DNA of 62,399 nt from Moraxella bovis (GCF_002014975.1 NZ_MUXV01000031.1:1-62399); one strand, 5' to 3'. Positions 1-8,103 are shown, counted from the stretch's first letter. Notes: a model not told the origin generated them from the letters alone. Program-made: numbers and translations.

Positions 1-86
1 AATCCTTGAATTTGTGTATAATAGCTGACCTAACTTTACTTATAATTATTTATGTGAGTAACTTGCTTGTGCGTAGGGTGATATTA

Positions 87-209
87 ATGGGTGGGCAAAA
101 GGCGTTTACGTTGATTGAGTTGATGGTGGTAGTGGTTGTGATTGGTATGATTGGTATGATTGCTTATCCTAGTGTGATGCGGGTTTTGCGGGGGATGGAA
201 GATGATTGA
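87..209 (+). CDS. Truncated type IV prepilin-like mini-protein (40 aa)
   Basis: The 40-residue product holds a class III (prepilin) signal and almost nothing else. A short basic leader MGGQKA is followed by FTLIELM and a hydrophobic helix, including the conserved Glu at mature position 5, then a stop after about 34 mature residues. Full pseudopilins run 130-180 residues, so the globular head is missing. The residue before the cleavage point is Ala, where prepilin peptidase prefers Gly. ATG 87 is chosen over an upstream in-frame start because AGGGTG lies just before it. A TATAAT at 17-22 could be its -10 box; the -35 is at or beyond the window edge. Its stop overlaps the next gene by 8 bp, suggesting translational coupling. 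It may be a decayed pseudopilin or a real mini-pilin. Confidence 0.5.
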   Translation: MGGQKAFTLIELMVVVVVIGMIGMIAYPSVMRVLRGMEDD

Positions 210-1014
210 TGAACGAAAAAATAAATATCTGATTGTCGGACAGGGCGACATCGGTAAGGAAGTTGCCGAAATGTTATCCCGCGCAGGATATGATGTGGCG
301 GGGTTAGCACGCACTGCCAAGAGTTATGATGAGCCTGTACAATTTTGGCAAAAAGACGCAAGAATGCTCACTCAAGATGAACTTGTTCCATTTAGCCATA
401 TCGCCATTATCATCACACCAAACCGTGAGATGACCGATAGAGTACAAGCCTATCGTGAGAGTTATTTGGCAGTGTGTGAGCATATCGCAGGACTGAATCT
501 GCCAAACCTCCACCGTGTGCTATTTGTCTCATCTACATCTGTATATGGCGAGAATGGGGGTGAGTGGGTGGATGTTGACACGCCAACACACCCCAGTACG
601 GATACCGCCTGCGTGTTATTACAGGCTGAGCAAGTGTTACAGGATGCCTTTGGCGAGCGGTGTGCGATAGTCAGACCGTCTGGTATTTACCACAGTGAGA
701 GTGTGCGAATGAACCGTCTTGCTCAGTCTGCCCATATCAATGGCGTGCCGTCCGCCCATTATACCAATCGCATTCATCGTGATGATTTGATACAAGTGAT
801 TTGTCAGGTATTAACTCTGAGTGCTGTCAAGCCTATGTATTTGGTAAGTGATTGTAAGCCTGTTACCAGTCTTGAAGTGATAAACTTTTTGTGTCAAAAA
901 TATGAGTATCTCCCGCCAAAGATTATTCACACTACGCCCACAGGCAAACGCATTCGGGGTAATGTGGATGATTGGCTTGTTTTTAAGGATTATCAGATGG
1001 GTTATGGGTGTTAG
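202..1014 (+). CDS. NAD(P)-binding epimerase/dehydratase-like protein (extended SDR, YeeZ-like)
   Basis: The 270-residue protein begins with a Rossmann strand-turn-helix, YLIVGQGDIGKEVAEML, where the glycine-rich loop binds a dinucleotide. Around residue 110-118 it has SSTSVYGENG, the usual position of the Ser and Tyr active-site region in the extended short-chain dehydrogenase family. This matches the YeeZ-like nucleoside-diphosphate-sugar epimerase group, whose substrate is unknown. There is no signal peptide, so it is probably cytosolic. The ATG lies inside the end of the mini-pilin gene, so the pair is probably cotranscribed. A convergent terminator follows. The substrate cannot be assigned from sequence alone. 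Confidence 0.75.
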   Translation: MIDERKNKYLIVGQGDIGKEVAEMLSRAGYDVAGLARTAKSYDEPVQFWQKDARMLTQDELVPFSHIAIIITPNREMTDRVQAYRESYLAVCEHIAGLNLPNLHRVLFVSSTSVYGENGGEWVDVDTPTHPSTDTACVLLQAEQVLQDAFGERCAIVRPSGIYHSESVRMNRLAQSAHINGVPSAHYTNRIHRDDLIQVICQVLTLSAVKPMYLVSDCKPVTSLEVINFLCQKYEYLPPKIIHTTPTGKRIRGNVDDWLVFKDYQMGYGC

Positions 1015-1032
1015 TTAATTGATGGAATGTAT

Positions 1033-1064
1033 AAAAAGGAGTGAATGTTATCACTCCTTTTTTT
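1033..1064. terminator. Bidirectional terminator between the SDR gene and mltB
   Basis: The arms AAAAAGGAGTGA and TCACTCCTTTTTT pair around a 6-nt loop (ATGTTA). A T-run on the + side and an A-run on the - side would let it serve both convergent genes. Confidence 0.8.
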
Positions 1065-1076
1065 GGTTCTATAATA

Positions 1077-2537
1077 TCAATGGCTATTAATAGGCACTAA
1101 GCTCGTCGTCCCATCAGAATTTTGTATGCGACGATAAACGACACCGCCATGAGAAACATTACCATAAGAACTTTGACTAACCGACCCCCGAGAGATACTA
1201 AATGATGAGTTTGGGTTTTGGGGCAGGTTTAGGCTGTCTTGGCGGATTTGTACTGTGCCTGTTTGATTGCCGTAATTCACACTTTGTGCGGGGCTGGACA
1301 CGGGCGGATAGGTTGGGCTGACATTGCCAGTATTGCCCATGATGAGACGATAGAACTTTTGTCCTGCACGTCCGTCAGCAGGCATGCCCATTTTACGCTG
1401 ATAATCCTTGATGGCAATGCGAGTGTTGTCACCGATAATGCCATCAACGTTGCCAATGTTGTAGCCGTTATTAATGAGTGCTTGCTGAATTTCTTTGGCT
1501 TCGCGACGACTGATGCCAGGGTCATCGGTCGGCCAAGGGGTGGCAAAATTAACATTGGTGTCGTTATTTTCAATCAAGGTAGAAAGATGAGCGATGGCAA
1601 GAGCATAGCTTTCAGAAGTATTATAAGAATAGAACATATCAAAGTTTTTACCCACTAAGAAAGCCGGCCCTTGTCGCCCAGCAGGTAGCAGTAGTCCTGC
1701 TGATGCCATGTTGTTCGGTAGGGGACGACCGTCAGGTAGGGTGATGCCCATGTTTTGCCAATGACTGATGGATTTTTTGTTGGTGCGACCACTTGACCCT
1801 GAATAGCCATTTAGTTTGACTTCATAACCCCAAGGCTCGCCAGTGCGATAGCCTTTTTTGGCAAGAAAGTTGGCGGTACTTGCCAATGCGTCTGCCTTAG
1901 AATTGACAAGGTCTTTACGTCCGTCATTATCAAAATCTACCGCCAATTCCAAAAAGGTGCTAGGCATAAACTGAGTCTGACCAAATGCTCCTGCCCACGA
2001 GCCTGTCATGTCCTGTGGGCGAATGTCGCCATTTTGGACGATGCGTAAGGCACTAGCATATTCGCCACGAAAATATGATTGGCGACGGTCAAAGCAAGAC
2101 AACGTGGCAAGGCTGGTAAACAAATCCTTTTTGCCAAGGGTCTGCCCAAAATTACTCTCAACACCCCACACGCCAAGCACATGTTCGGGCTTGACCCCGT
2201 AGCGGTTTTCAATGCGTCTTAGTACGTCCGCCATCTCGTGTTTGGCACGCAGACCATCTGCCACACGCTCGCTATCAACCAGTGAGGCGTGATAGTCCCA
2301 TGCGTGTTTTTTGAATTCAGGCTGATAGTTGAGTGAGCGAATCACCGTTGGGTCAGGGCTACTCGGTCGGTACTGCTCAAAGGTGCTGGCGACACCACGA
2401 AAGTTACTGCTGTTTTTTAGGGTGTTTAGGCATTGGTCAAAATGGCTTTGGGATAGGGTGGGCAGGTCGTTGGCATGGGTAGTACTGATGGTTGTCAAAG
2501 CAATAATGCTAAGTGCTAGGGGTTTAAAATAGGTCAT
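1077..2537 (-). CDS. mltB: Lytic murein transglycosylase, MltB family, with C-terminal peptidoglycan-binding domain
   Basis: This enzyme cleaves the MurNAc-GlcNAc bond of peptidoglycan with formation of the 1,6-anhydro end, acting in the periplasm. The 486-residue product has a Sec signal peptide (about residues 1-22, ending THA-ND) with no lipobox Cys, so it looks soluble. The catalytic Glu is in GVWGVESNFG (E127), followed by the family blocks GAFGQTQFMPSTF and DFDNDGRKDL. A peptidoglycan-binding type 1 domain (about 345-410, with GIIGDNTRIAIKDYQ) follows, then a Ser/Gln-rich tail. I chose the ATG at 2537 because the longer ORF adds 25 residues before the signal peptide and would begin within 40 bp of a repeat element. 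That family A repeat ends 35 bp upstream of this start and may carry the promoter. Confidence 0.88.
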   Translation of the reverse strand: MTYFKPLALSIIALTTISTTHANDLPTLSQSHFDQCLNTLKNSSNFRGVASTFEQYRPSSPDPTVIRSLNYQPEFKKHAWDYHASLVDSERVADGLRAKHEMADVLRRIENRYGVKPEHVLGVWGVESNFGQTLGKKDLFTSLATLSCFDRRQSYFRGEYASALRIVQNGDIRPQDMTGSWAGAFGQTQFMPSTFLELAVDFDNDGRKDLVNSKADALASTANFLAKKGYRTGEPWGYEVKLNGYSGSSGRTNKKSISHWQNMGITLPDGRPLPNNMASAGLLLPAGRQGPAFLVGKNFDMFYSYNTSESYALAIAHLSTLIENNDTNVNFATPWPTDDPGISRREAKEIQQALINNGYNIGNVDGIIGDNTRIAIKDYQRKMGMPADGRAGQKFYRLIMGNTGNVSPTYPPVSSPAQSVNYGNQTGTVQIRQDSLNLPQNPNSSFSISRGSVSQSSYGNVSHGGVVYRRIQNSDGTTSLVPINSH

Positions 2538-2572
2538 AGGGGTATCCGATAAATTTTGGGTTTGGAAGTTGT

Positions 2573-2840
2573 TAGGACGTGTTGAACATTGATAGAATTG
2601 TTTTAAAATCAAGATGAAAATTTGACAATTTCAACCAATTTTTGCATGAAAAACGGCTATCCGACCACTTAATCGTGTAAATTTTCAAGATTTTACCTTA
2701 ATTTCTTTAAATTAAGTGGTTGAATTATTTTTCATCGTCAAAATCCTTGTTGATATTTCAATATCAACTGCGGACTTTTCCTTGAAAAATGGGCGATTTT
2801 TTCATTTTTCATTGTAAGTACCGAAGTTCAACACGTCCCA
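2573..2840 (-). mobile_element. Family A TA-flanked repeat (MITE-like), copy 1
   Basis: This is the longest copy, 268 bp. Its ends, TAGGACGTGTTGAAC and GTTCAACACGTCCCA, are inverted repeats, the right TA having decayed to CA. It contains the core shared by all copies: GCATGAAAAACGG, TTTTTCATCGTCAAA, a GTTGATAT/ATATCAAC hairpin and TTTTTCATTG near the right end. Compared with copies 2 and 3 it has roughly 65-70 extra bases inside the first hairpin, carrying its own perfect inverted repeat ACCACTTAAT/ATTAAGTGGT (2664-2673 and 2711-2720). The left (L) end points at mltB, whose start is 35 bp away. On the minus strand TTGTCA followed 17 bp later by TAAAAC is a weak promoter-like pair. Confidence 0.8.
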
Positions 2841-3076
2841 GACATCTTTATGAGATAAACTAAAAATAAACCCTTGTACTTATAAATACTGGGGTTGAAA
2901 TTTTAAAAAATCCGCAAAAATTGGGGTTTGAAAAGAAATATATTTTAAAAAAACTAATTAAAAACAAATATAATACGACATTAGCCTATCATAATCGATT
3001 TTGTCATGATAAAAAAGTGCTTTTTGGTAACTGGGATTACTTACTCTTTGTGGTTTATTTTCATGTTGAAAAATAT

Positions 3077-3124
3077 CGCCATTTTGTGATTTTCATTACA
3101 TATACCAAAGGTAGGCAAGCCTTA
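3077..3124 (-). repeat. Remnant of the right end of a family A repeat
   Basis: The bases match the last 48 or so positions of the family A right end with scattered substitutions: TTTTCATTACATATACCAAAGGTAGG against TTTTCATTGCAAATACCAAAGGCAGG, given here in part, then a degraded CACGCCCTA. No left end is recognisable. The rest of the 2841-3152 spacer shows nothing I can identify. Confidence 0.55.
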
Positions 3125-3152
3125 AAAATTAATCATCAATGGGTGACATCCC

Positions 3153-3611
3153 TTAAGATGACTTGTCCAAAAACTCATCGCCTGTTACCACAAGCTCTTC
3201 ATGTTGCACAGTGCCGCTGATCGTTTTGCTGATATTTTGGCTGTATTTGTGTAGGTTGATCTCTTCGGCGACATGAGTCTCTTTGCTTAGCTTTGCTACT
3301 TCTTTGCTGATTAAAATCTCCATAGGCTCGCTCATGGGCGTGCCATTCATGAGTACAGTGGCAGGCGTGTCATCATCTGCCATGACTGTATCTGGCAGTG
3401 CCATTAAATTATTATTGACAATCCGAATGCTAAGATACTCTTCGGTCAGCTCCACAGGGACATTGACCGTCTTGGTGCGGACAACTTTTTCAAGGATAAC
3501 TTTGCCTACTTGCATTTTTTGGGTATCAACAACCAACCGCTCAGCGAGTAACTCTAGGGTTTGTGGATTATCAGTGGTGACGTCATCACGCTTATCTTTA
3601 GGGTTTGACAT
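3153..3611 (-). CDS. DUF2382 (YsnF/AvaK-type) domain protein
   Basis: The 152-residue product carries the features of DUF2382. An N-terminal block LELLAERLVVDTQKMQVGKV is followed by repeated beta-strand-like segments and a second block (ISKEVAKLSKETHVAEEINL) in which alternating charged and hydrophobic residues are typical of the domain. The same two blocks occur in the larger neighbour at 3828-4676 on the same strand, so the two are paralogues in a likely stress-related pair. The family is known from general-stress proteins, but its biochemical role is not established. There is no signal peptide or membrane segment. It lacks the PRC-barrel of the neighbour. The start at 3611 is preceded by an AAGGAC sequence. 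Confidence 0.75.
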   Translation of the reverse strand: MSNPKDKRDDVTTDNPQTLELLAERLVVDTQKMQVGKVILEKVVRTKTVNVPVELTEEYLSIRIVNNNLMALPDTVMADDDTPATVLMNGTPMSEPMEILISKEVAKLSKETHVAEEINLHKYSQNISKTISGTVQHEELVVTGDEFLDKSS

Positions 3612-3784
3612 ACATTGTCCTTAATTTTAACAAATTTGTAGATTTTTAAGTTTTGGTTTAAAAGTTGAAAATTGGGCATGGTGGTTATTCTAATACATGT
3701 CAATTTAGCAAAGATAAATTTAAAAAATTCATTGAATAAACATGAATCTAACCATCAAAACACCAGTCAATAACGCCAAAACCC

Positions 3785-3814
3785 AAAAAAGCCAGAGCAT
3801 TGCCCTGACTTTTT
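3785..3814 (-). terminator. Terminator of the PRC-barrel/DUF2382 gene
   Basis: On the minus strand AAAAAGTCAG and CTGGCTTTTTT pair around a 9-10 nt loop, ending in a T-run 14 bp beyond the stop codon of the gene that ends at 3828. Confidence 0.7.
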
Positions 3815-3827
3815 GGCCGTGGTCGGA

Positions 3828-4676
3828 TTACAGACCACGAGCACGGCGAACTTCATCGGCGGTAATACCTTCATAGTTAACCACGTTGCCTTCACGATCA
3901 ACTATGTTACCTAGGTCGTCCACGTTTAGCTCTTCACGCTGAATGGTTTCCAAAATGGTCTCGGTGCGAGTGCCAGTGGTCTTGCCCAGCGTTACTTCTT
4001 CGGTAACAAAGGTGTCTTTGCTCACATTAGCACGCTCTGCTTCTAGCTCAACGCTTACGGTGGCAACCCCAGCATCATCACCGATACGACGGTCAGTTGG
4101 GCGGTTTACGGCAGTACGCTCGATATGGGCGTGCTCTTCTTGTAGCTCAACTTCAACACGTTGCTCTTCGCTTACCACACGTTTACCAATACTTGCCACG
4201 CCAGAGACGATACGGTCTTTATTCACAGATAGACGCTCTTCGAGCAACTCTAGAGTGTTGGGTGCGGTGTAGTGGTTTTCGGTCAGCTCAACACGGCTCT
4301 CGGCAGGCAGTGTCTCGGCAGCGAAAAACTCACGGTCTTTGGCATATTGTTCTTGGTAGTTATAGACATAATCACGGTCGTAGGCTTCCATAACTTCTGC
4401 TTGGTCTTTGGTTAGGCTATCAAAGTACACATCATCGCCAACAATGCGAGATAGACCCGCTGGGATAAGCACTTCTTTTGAGCTGAACCAACCGCCTACA
4501 TCAACGATAAGATAACGCACACGTCCTGTTTCTACTTCTACAAGGGCATCTTCTATTTTACCGATTTTCTCTTCGCCAAGGCCATAAGCGGTTTTGCCTG
4601 CTGGGTTGTAGTAGTCTGCACCCAATACTTCACGCTCGGTGGCTTCAATGTCTTGTAAACGAACTAAACGGCTCAT
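3828..4676 (-). CDS. PRC-barrel and DUF2382 domain stress protein
   Basis: The 282-residue protein has an N-terminal PRC-barrel domain (about residues 5-95, with GEEKIGKIEDALVEVETGRV and YLIVDVGGWF) followed by a DUF2382 domain from about 138 (LELLEERLSVNKDRIVSGV) to about 260. This architecture is known from YsnF-type general stress proteins and desiccation or oxidative stress loci of Acinetobacter and relatives; the molecular activity is unknown. It lacks a signal peptide. The start is well supported by TTAGGAGAAAC just upstream. It shares the DUF2382 blocks with the downstream gene at 3153-3611; the spacer holds this gene's terminator, so they may be separate transcripts. Confidence 0.82.
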   Translation of the reverse strand: MSRLVRLQDIEATEREVLGADYYNPAGKTAYGLGEEKIGKIEDALVEVETGRVRYLIVDVGGWFSSKEVLIPAGLSRIVGDDVYFDSLTKDQAEVMEAYDRDYVYNYQEQYAKDREFFAAETLPAESRVELTENHYTAPNTLELLEERLSVNKDRIVSGVASIGKRVVSEEQRVEVELQEEHAHIERTAVNRPTDRRIGDDAGVATVSVELEAERANVSKDTFVTEEVTLGKTTGTRTETILETIQREELNVDDLGNIVDREGNVVNYEGITADEVRRARGL

Positions 4677-5285
4677 ATGTTTCTCCTAAGTGATATTAAT
4701 AAATGCCTTATGGCAACTTACAAGTGCTTCATGTGCTTGACTTGATGAGTGTATTGTAGAGATGTTTTGACATGAAAAATAGGATAAGTTGGTAAAAAAT
4801 AGGGCTTTTTCACGTGTGTTTGGTTCGCCAAATGTAAGACTTGGTAACTTCATGTAAACTGTGAAAAATTGTGTTGTCTTGTGTTATGGCTGGGTAATTT
4901 TTCATCAAATGGTCATTCAATTTTCATAAAAAATGGTAGATTATTTTTTTAAATTATCTTTATATTTACATTAAATTATCTTAATATAGATGAAAACTAA
5001 CATAAATTATTGATTTTTATAAAAATAAAATAATTAGGGCGTGCCTGCCTTTGGTGTTTGCAATGAAAAGTGAGAAAATTAGCCATTTTTCATGTAAAAA
5101 TAGATTAAAGTGTTAAATTTTCATCTTACTTTGTAAAAATGTTATCAATGGCAGGCACGCCCTAATCATATCAATAAAAACACCGATGATGAGTGCATTG
5201 ACATTAAAAATCGCCAAATTCCCAAAAATCGGCTATACTAACCCCATCAATAACCACCAAAAACCAAACAACAAGAGAGAAAACC
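4677..5285. other. 609-bp spacer between the PRC/DUF2382 gene and rbfA
   Basis: This very AT-rich spacer between divergent genes must hold promoters for both sides. A complete family A repeat occupies 5035-5164. About 4800-5030 is low-complexity A/T with short repeats of TTAAATTATCTT-like sequence and no ORF of note. No convincing -35/-10 pair for either gene stands out apart from the weak one inside the repeat. Confidence 0.6.
5035..5164 (+). mobile_element. Family A TA-flanked repeat, copy 4 (short form)
   Basis: This 130-bp copy has the cleanest terminal inverted repeats, TAGGGCGTGCCTGCC and GGCAGGCACGCCCTA, with TA at both borders. It lies in the opposite orientation to copies 1-3, so its L end points right, toward rbfA. 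It retains the end regions and the GCCATTTTTCATGTAAAAAT core but lacks the central hairpin segment present in copies 1-3, so it is an internally deleted form. Nothing in it codes for protein. Confidence 0.85.
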
Positions 5286-5699
5286 ATGAGCCAACGCTTA
5301 CAACGCCTAGCCGACCAGATTCAGCGTACCTTGTCGGTGCTTATCCGTGATGAGATTAACGACCCACGCCTGACGGGATTTGTTACCATTTCTAGTGTTA
5401 AAGTTAGCCCTGATTTGGGTTATGCCGATGTTTATGTCACCATTTTGGAGCCGTCCAAAAACGGCGATACGGACGGTGGCATGAACATTGATGCTCACCG
5501 TGAGAGCCTGCAAGTATTAAAAAACGCCTCGGGCTTTTTGCGTACCGAGCTGTCCGCCACCATGAAAACCCGCACCACGCCACGCCTACGTTTTCATTAT
5601 GATGAAGTTACCGCTCACGGCAACCACATGATGAATCTGGTGAATGAAGCCATGAAAAAGACGGGCGAGAGCAGTGCCAATGACGTGGATAACAGCTAA
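5286..5699 (+). CDS. rbfA: 30S ribosome-binding factor A
   Basis: RbfA binds the maturing 30S subunit near the 5' end of 16S rRNA and is needed for its late processing, especially in the cold. The 137-residue product starts RLQRLADQIQRTLSVLIRDE and continues INDPRLTGFVTISSVKVSPD, the family signature of a KH-like fold, and ends in a normal short Ser/Asn tail. The start has AGAGAGAAAACC upstream. The stop codon overlaps the truB start (TAATG), so the two are translationally coupled. Unlike in many relatives, nusA and infB are not upstream here; the gene begins after a family A repeat. Confidence 0.95.
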   Translation: MSQRLQRLADQIQRTLSVLIRDEINDPRLTGFVTISSVKVSPDLGYADVYVTILEPSKNGDTDGGMNIDAHRESLQVLKNASGFLRTELSATMKTRTTPRLRFHYDEVTAHGNHMMNLVNEAMKKTGESSANDVDNS

Positions 5700-6619
5700 T
5701 GGCAAAACAAATCGTTTCTGGGGTGCTACTCTTAGATAAGCCAAGCGGTATCAGTTCGCATTCGGCTCTTGCCCAAGCCAAACGCCTGTTTATGTCATCA
5801 GATTCTGACAGCAAAAAAGCAGGTCATACAGGCACGCTTGACCCCATGGCGACAGGGCTTTTGCCGATTTGTTTAGGGGATGCGACCAAATTTAGCTCCT
5901 TTGGTCTAGACGCCGATAAGGGCTACACCGCCATTATCAAACTTGGCGAGCAGACCGACACAGGCGACAAAGAAGGGCAAATCATCGCCCAAAAAAATGT
6001 GCCAACCTTTGACGAGCAGGGGCTTGATGAATTGGCTTGCGATTTATTGGGCGAACAACAACAAACCCCGCCCATGTACTCCGCCCTAAAAAAAGACGGC
6101 AAAAAACTCTACGAATACGCCCGAGACGGCATTGAGATAGAGCGAGCTCCACGCCCCATTGTCATTCATCATTTGGCTTTAAATAAATTAAGCGATAACG
6201 AAATCGCCCTTGATGTCATCTGCTCCAAAGGTACTTATGTGCGAGTGCTGGGCGAGACGGTAGCCGAGCGTCTTGGCACGGTGGGGCATTTGACCGCTTT
6301 GCACCGCACCAGTACGGGCGGATTTGACGTGGCAGGGGCGATAAGCCTTGATGATTTGGCGAATTTGTCATTTGATGAGCGATTTGGCAAGCTATTACCC
6401 GTTGATGTTCTGCTTAATCATTTACCTATTATCAAACTCACCACAGACGAAACGGCACGCATTAAAATGGGGCAACGGCTAAACATCAAAGACCGCCTTG
6501 ATGATGCGAGCTTTACTGATGAGACTGTACAAATTCGGCTATATCATGATGATGAGTTTGTCGGGCTTGGGCAAGTGGCGATGATTGGGCGACTGCAACC
6601 GATAAGACTGGTGGCGTGA
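5699..6619 (+). CDS. truB: tRNA pseudouridine(55) synthase
   Basis: TruB converts U55 of the tRNA T-loop to pseudouridine. The 306-residue product has the N-terminal block GVLLLDKPSGISSHSAL and the catalytic motif GHTGTLDPMATGLLP, in which D48 is the nucleophilic Asp, then YTAIIKLGEQTDTGD and the KGTYVRVLGE block near residues 180-190. The C-terminal 70 residues form the smaller PUA-like region. It starts on the A of the rbfA stop codon, so rbfA-truB is one operon. No clear hairpin terminator follows. Confidence 0.95.
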   Translation: MAKQIVSGVLLLDKPSGISSHSALAQAKRLFMSSDSDSKKAGHTGTLDPMATGLLPICLGDATKFSSFGLDADKGYTAIIKLGEQTDTGDKEGQIIAQKNVPTFDEQGLDELACDLLGEQQQTPPMYSALKKDGKKLYEYARDGIEIERAPRPIVIHHLALNKLSDNEIALDVICSKGTYVRVLGETVAERLGTVGHLTALHRTSTGGFDVAGAISLDDLANLSFDERFGKLLPVDVLLNHLPIIKLTTDETARIKMGQRLNIKDRLDDASFTDETVQIRLYHDDEFVGLGQVAMIGRLQPIRLVA

Positions 6620-6675
6620 GCCTCTTAAAATCAGAGAATATTTTTGCATTAATTTTCATCTTAACATAATTTTAC

Positions 6676-6704
6676 TTGAAATTTATTCGATTTAGGCATA
6701 ATAT
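6676..6704 (+). promoter_or_regulatory. Predicted promoter of the beta-barrel protein gene
   Basis: TTGAAA (6676-6681) and TAATAT (6699-6704) are spaced by 17 bp in the AT-rich gap after truB. The overlapping CATAAT is an alternative -10. The start codon lies about 95 bp downstream. Confidence 0.4.
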
Positions 6705-6800
6705 ACACCTGCTTTTTATCATAAATAATGATTTACTGATAATAAGTTTTTATAAATAACATTAAACACCTAACTTTTTGTAAGATTTGAGGTACAACCC

Positions 6801-7403
6801 ATGAAAAAATTACTCCCAGCACTGATCATCGCCAGCGTGTCCATCACCGCAACCGCCAATGTTGGCAGTCCTTATGTACAAGGTTTGGTAGGCACATCTA
6901 AACTTGATGTCAAAGATGACCGAAGCCAAAAGAAAGTAAAAGACAGCGACACCGCATTTTCTGTGGCGGTAGGTAGCGATTATGGTGCTACTCGTTACGC
7001 CCTAGATTACACTCATTTTGGCGAGCTAGAACACAAAGAAACAGGCTTTGATGTGGCAGGCGACTACCGCAAAACAAATGTTAAAGCACAATCTGTGGGC
7101 GTGTCTGCATTTTATGACTTCACTTCTGTGTCAGGATTTACGCCCTATGTGGGTGCAAGGGTGGGCGTCAACAAACTCAACCTAGACATCAGCAATAAGG
7201 CCTCTGTTGGTGCAGAGTCTTTCTTTTCATCAACGACTGCCAAAAAAACACAAGTGGGCTTAGGTGCGGTGGCGGGTGTATCATACGCCATCAACCCACA
7301 ATGGACCATTGACGGTGGCGTAGAATACAACCACTTAGGCAAGGTGGATAACTTTAAAGTTAAAGAATACGGTGGCAAAATCGGCGTTCGTTATAACTTC
7401 TAA
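6801..7403 (+). CDS. Outer-membrane beta-barrel protein (opacity/OmpA-barrel type)
   Basis: The 200-residue product has a Sec signal peptide (MKKLLPALIIASVSITATA-N), alternating strand-like segments and a terminal IGVRYNF ending in Phe, as expected of an outer-membrane barrel handled by the Bam complex. SPYVQGLVG and FTPYVGARVGVNKL resemble the opening and mid strands of opacity-family and OmpA-like 8-stranded barrels. No periplasmic peptidoglycan-binding domain is present. A second barrel of the same style is at 51425-51979. The gene has its own candidate promoter and a strong terminator, so it is probably monocistronic. Ligand or function cannot be named. Confidence 0.75.
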   Translation: MKKLLPALIIASVSITATANVGSPYVQGLVGTSKLDVKDDRSQKKVKDSDTAFSVAVGSDYGATRYALDYTHFGELEHKETGFDVAGDYRKTNVKAQSVGVSAFYDFTSVSGFTPYVGARVGVNKLNLDISNKASVGAESFFSSTTAKKTQVGLGAVAGVSYAINPQWTIDGGVEYNHLGKVDNFKVKEYGGKIGVRYNF

Positions 7404-7414
7404 TCTACCCCTTC

Positions 7415-7446
7415 AAAACCCTCTGTCTCTCCACGCAGGGGGTTTT
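7415..7446 (+). terminator. Terminator of the beta-barrel gene
   Basis: AAAACCCTCTG and CAGGGGGTTTT form an 11-bp stem with one G-T mismatch around a 10-nt loop, followed by a short T-rich stretch. Confidence 0.75.
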
Positions 7447-7461
7447 GATTTGTAATTTTAA

Positions 7462-7490
7462 ATGACTTTTTAAAATTTTTGTGTTATAAT
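7462..7490 (+). promoter_or_regulatory. Predicted rpsO promoter with extended -10
   Basis: ATGACT (7462-7467), 17 bp, then TATAAT (7485-7490), preceded by TGT for an extended -10 (TGTTATAAT). The 15-mer TTTTTGTGTTATAAT is identical to the promoter predicted before rplF. Confidence 0.65.
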
Positions 7491-7578
7491 AAAAATTTTA
7501 CGCCATTAGGCTTAGGTAGGCTTTGGCAATGCACAGCTTACCCAAATGTATCCGCATTGCGTATTTTAAGGATTAGTT

Positions 7579-7845
7579 ATGCTAACCAACCAACAACGTT
7601 TCGATATTATCGCCAAATTCAAACGTGGCGAAAACGACACTGGTAGCCCAGAAGTGCAAGTGGCTTTATTGACCGCTCGTATCAACGACCTACAAGACCA
7701 CTTCAAAGCCCACAAAGCCGACCACCACAGTCGCCGTGGTCTTATCCGCATGGTAAACCAACGCCGTAAGCTACTAGACTACCTAAAAGGTAAAGACACC
7801 GAGCGTTACTCTGCCCTTATCGCTGAGCTTGGACTACGCCGTTAA
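7579..7845 (+). CDS. rpsO: 30S ribosomal protein S15
   Basis: S15 is a primary 16S rRNA-binding protein of the 30S platform. The 88-residue product is collinear with the family, with [41 protein letters not shown] and the C-terminal [11 protein letters not shown] terminator follows within 30 bp, and pnp is the next gene, the common gammaproteobacterial rpsO-pnp order. The unusual feature is what lies between: a 154-bp inverted-repeat element that would be part of any pnp leader. Confidence 0.97.
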   Translation: MLTNQQRFDIIAKFKRGENDTGSPEVQVALLTARINDLQDHFKAHKADHHSRRGLIRMVNQRRKLLDYLKGKDTERYSALIAELGLRR

Positions 7846-7871
7846 TTTCAAATTAGGCTGTCTAATTTTGT

Positions 7872-7903
7872 CAAAAACGGTGTGCGTTTGCGTGCCGTTT
7901 TTG
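7872..7903 (+). terminator. rpsO terminator
   Basis: CAAAAACGG pairs with CCGTTTTTG around a 14-nt loop, followed by a T-rich tract. In related rpsO-pnp loci this terminator is partly read through into pnp. Confidence 0.8.
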
Positions 7904-7949
7904 TTGTTTTAAGTTTATAAATTATTGATAAGGGTGAGATTTAGAACTC

Positions 7950-8103
7950 TAAGAGATGTTTTTTTAACGTTATAAACTGATGATTTTTTGGGTGGATTTG
8001 TAGGGGTAAATTGCAACTTGCTCTGTGATAAAGTATTGATTTTGGTTAAAGTTAAATCAATTTTCCCATACAATTTTTAAATATCCAAAAAAAACATCTC
8101 TTA
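7950..8103 (+). repeat. Inverted-repeat element with TA ends in the pnp leader
   Basis: TAAGAGATGTTTTTTT (7950-7965) and AAAAAAAACATCTCTTA (8087-8103) are perfect inverted repeats enclosing about 120 bp. Inner bases next to the arms (TTTTTTGGGTGG and CCAAAAAA) also partly pair. Both outer borders read TA, as in the family A elements, but the sequence is unrelated. It is either a lone TA-inserting MITE or a large leader stem. Only one copy is in the window. Confidence 0.65.

Noticed and set aside
2921..3220. 99-residue ORF on the + strand
   Set aside because: It overlaps the end of the DUF2382 gene on the other strand, has low-complexity Lys/Phe text, and its 3' half is made of a family A remnant.
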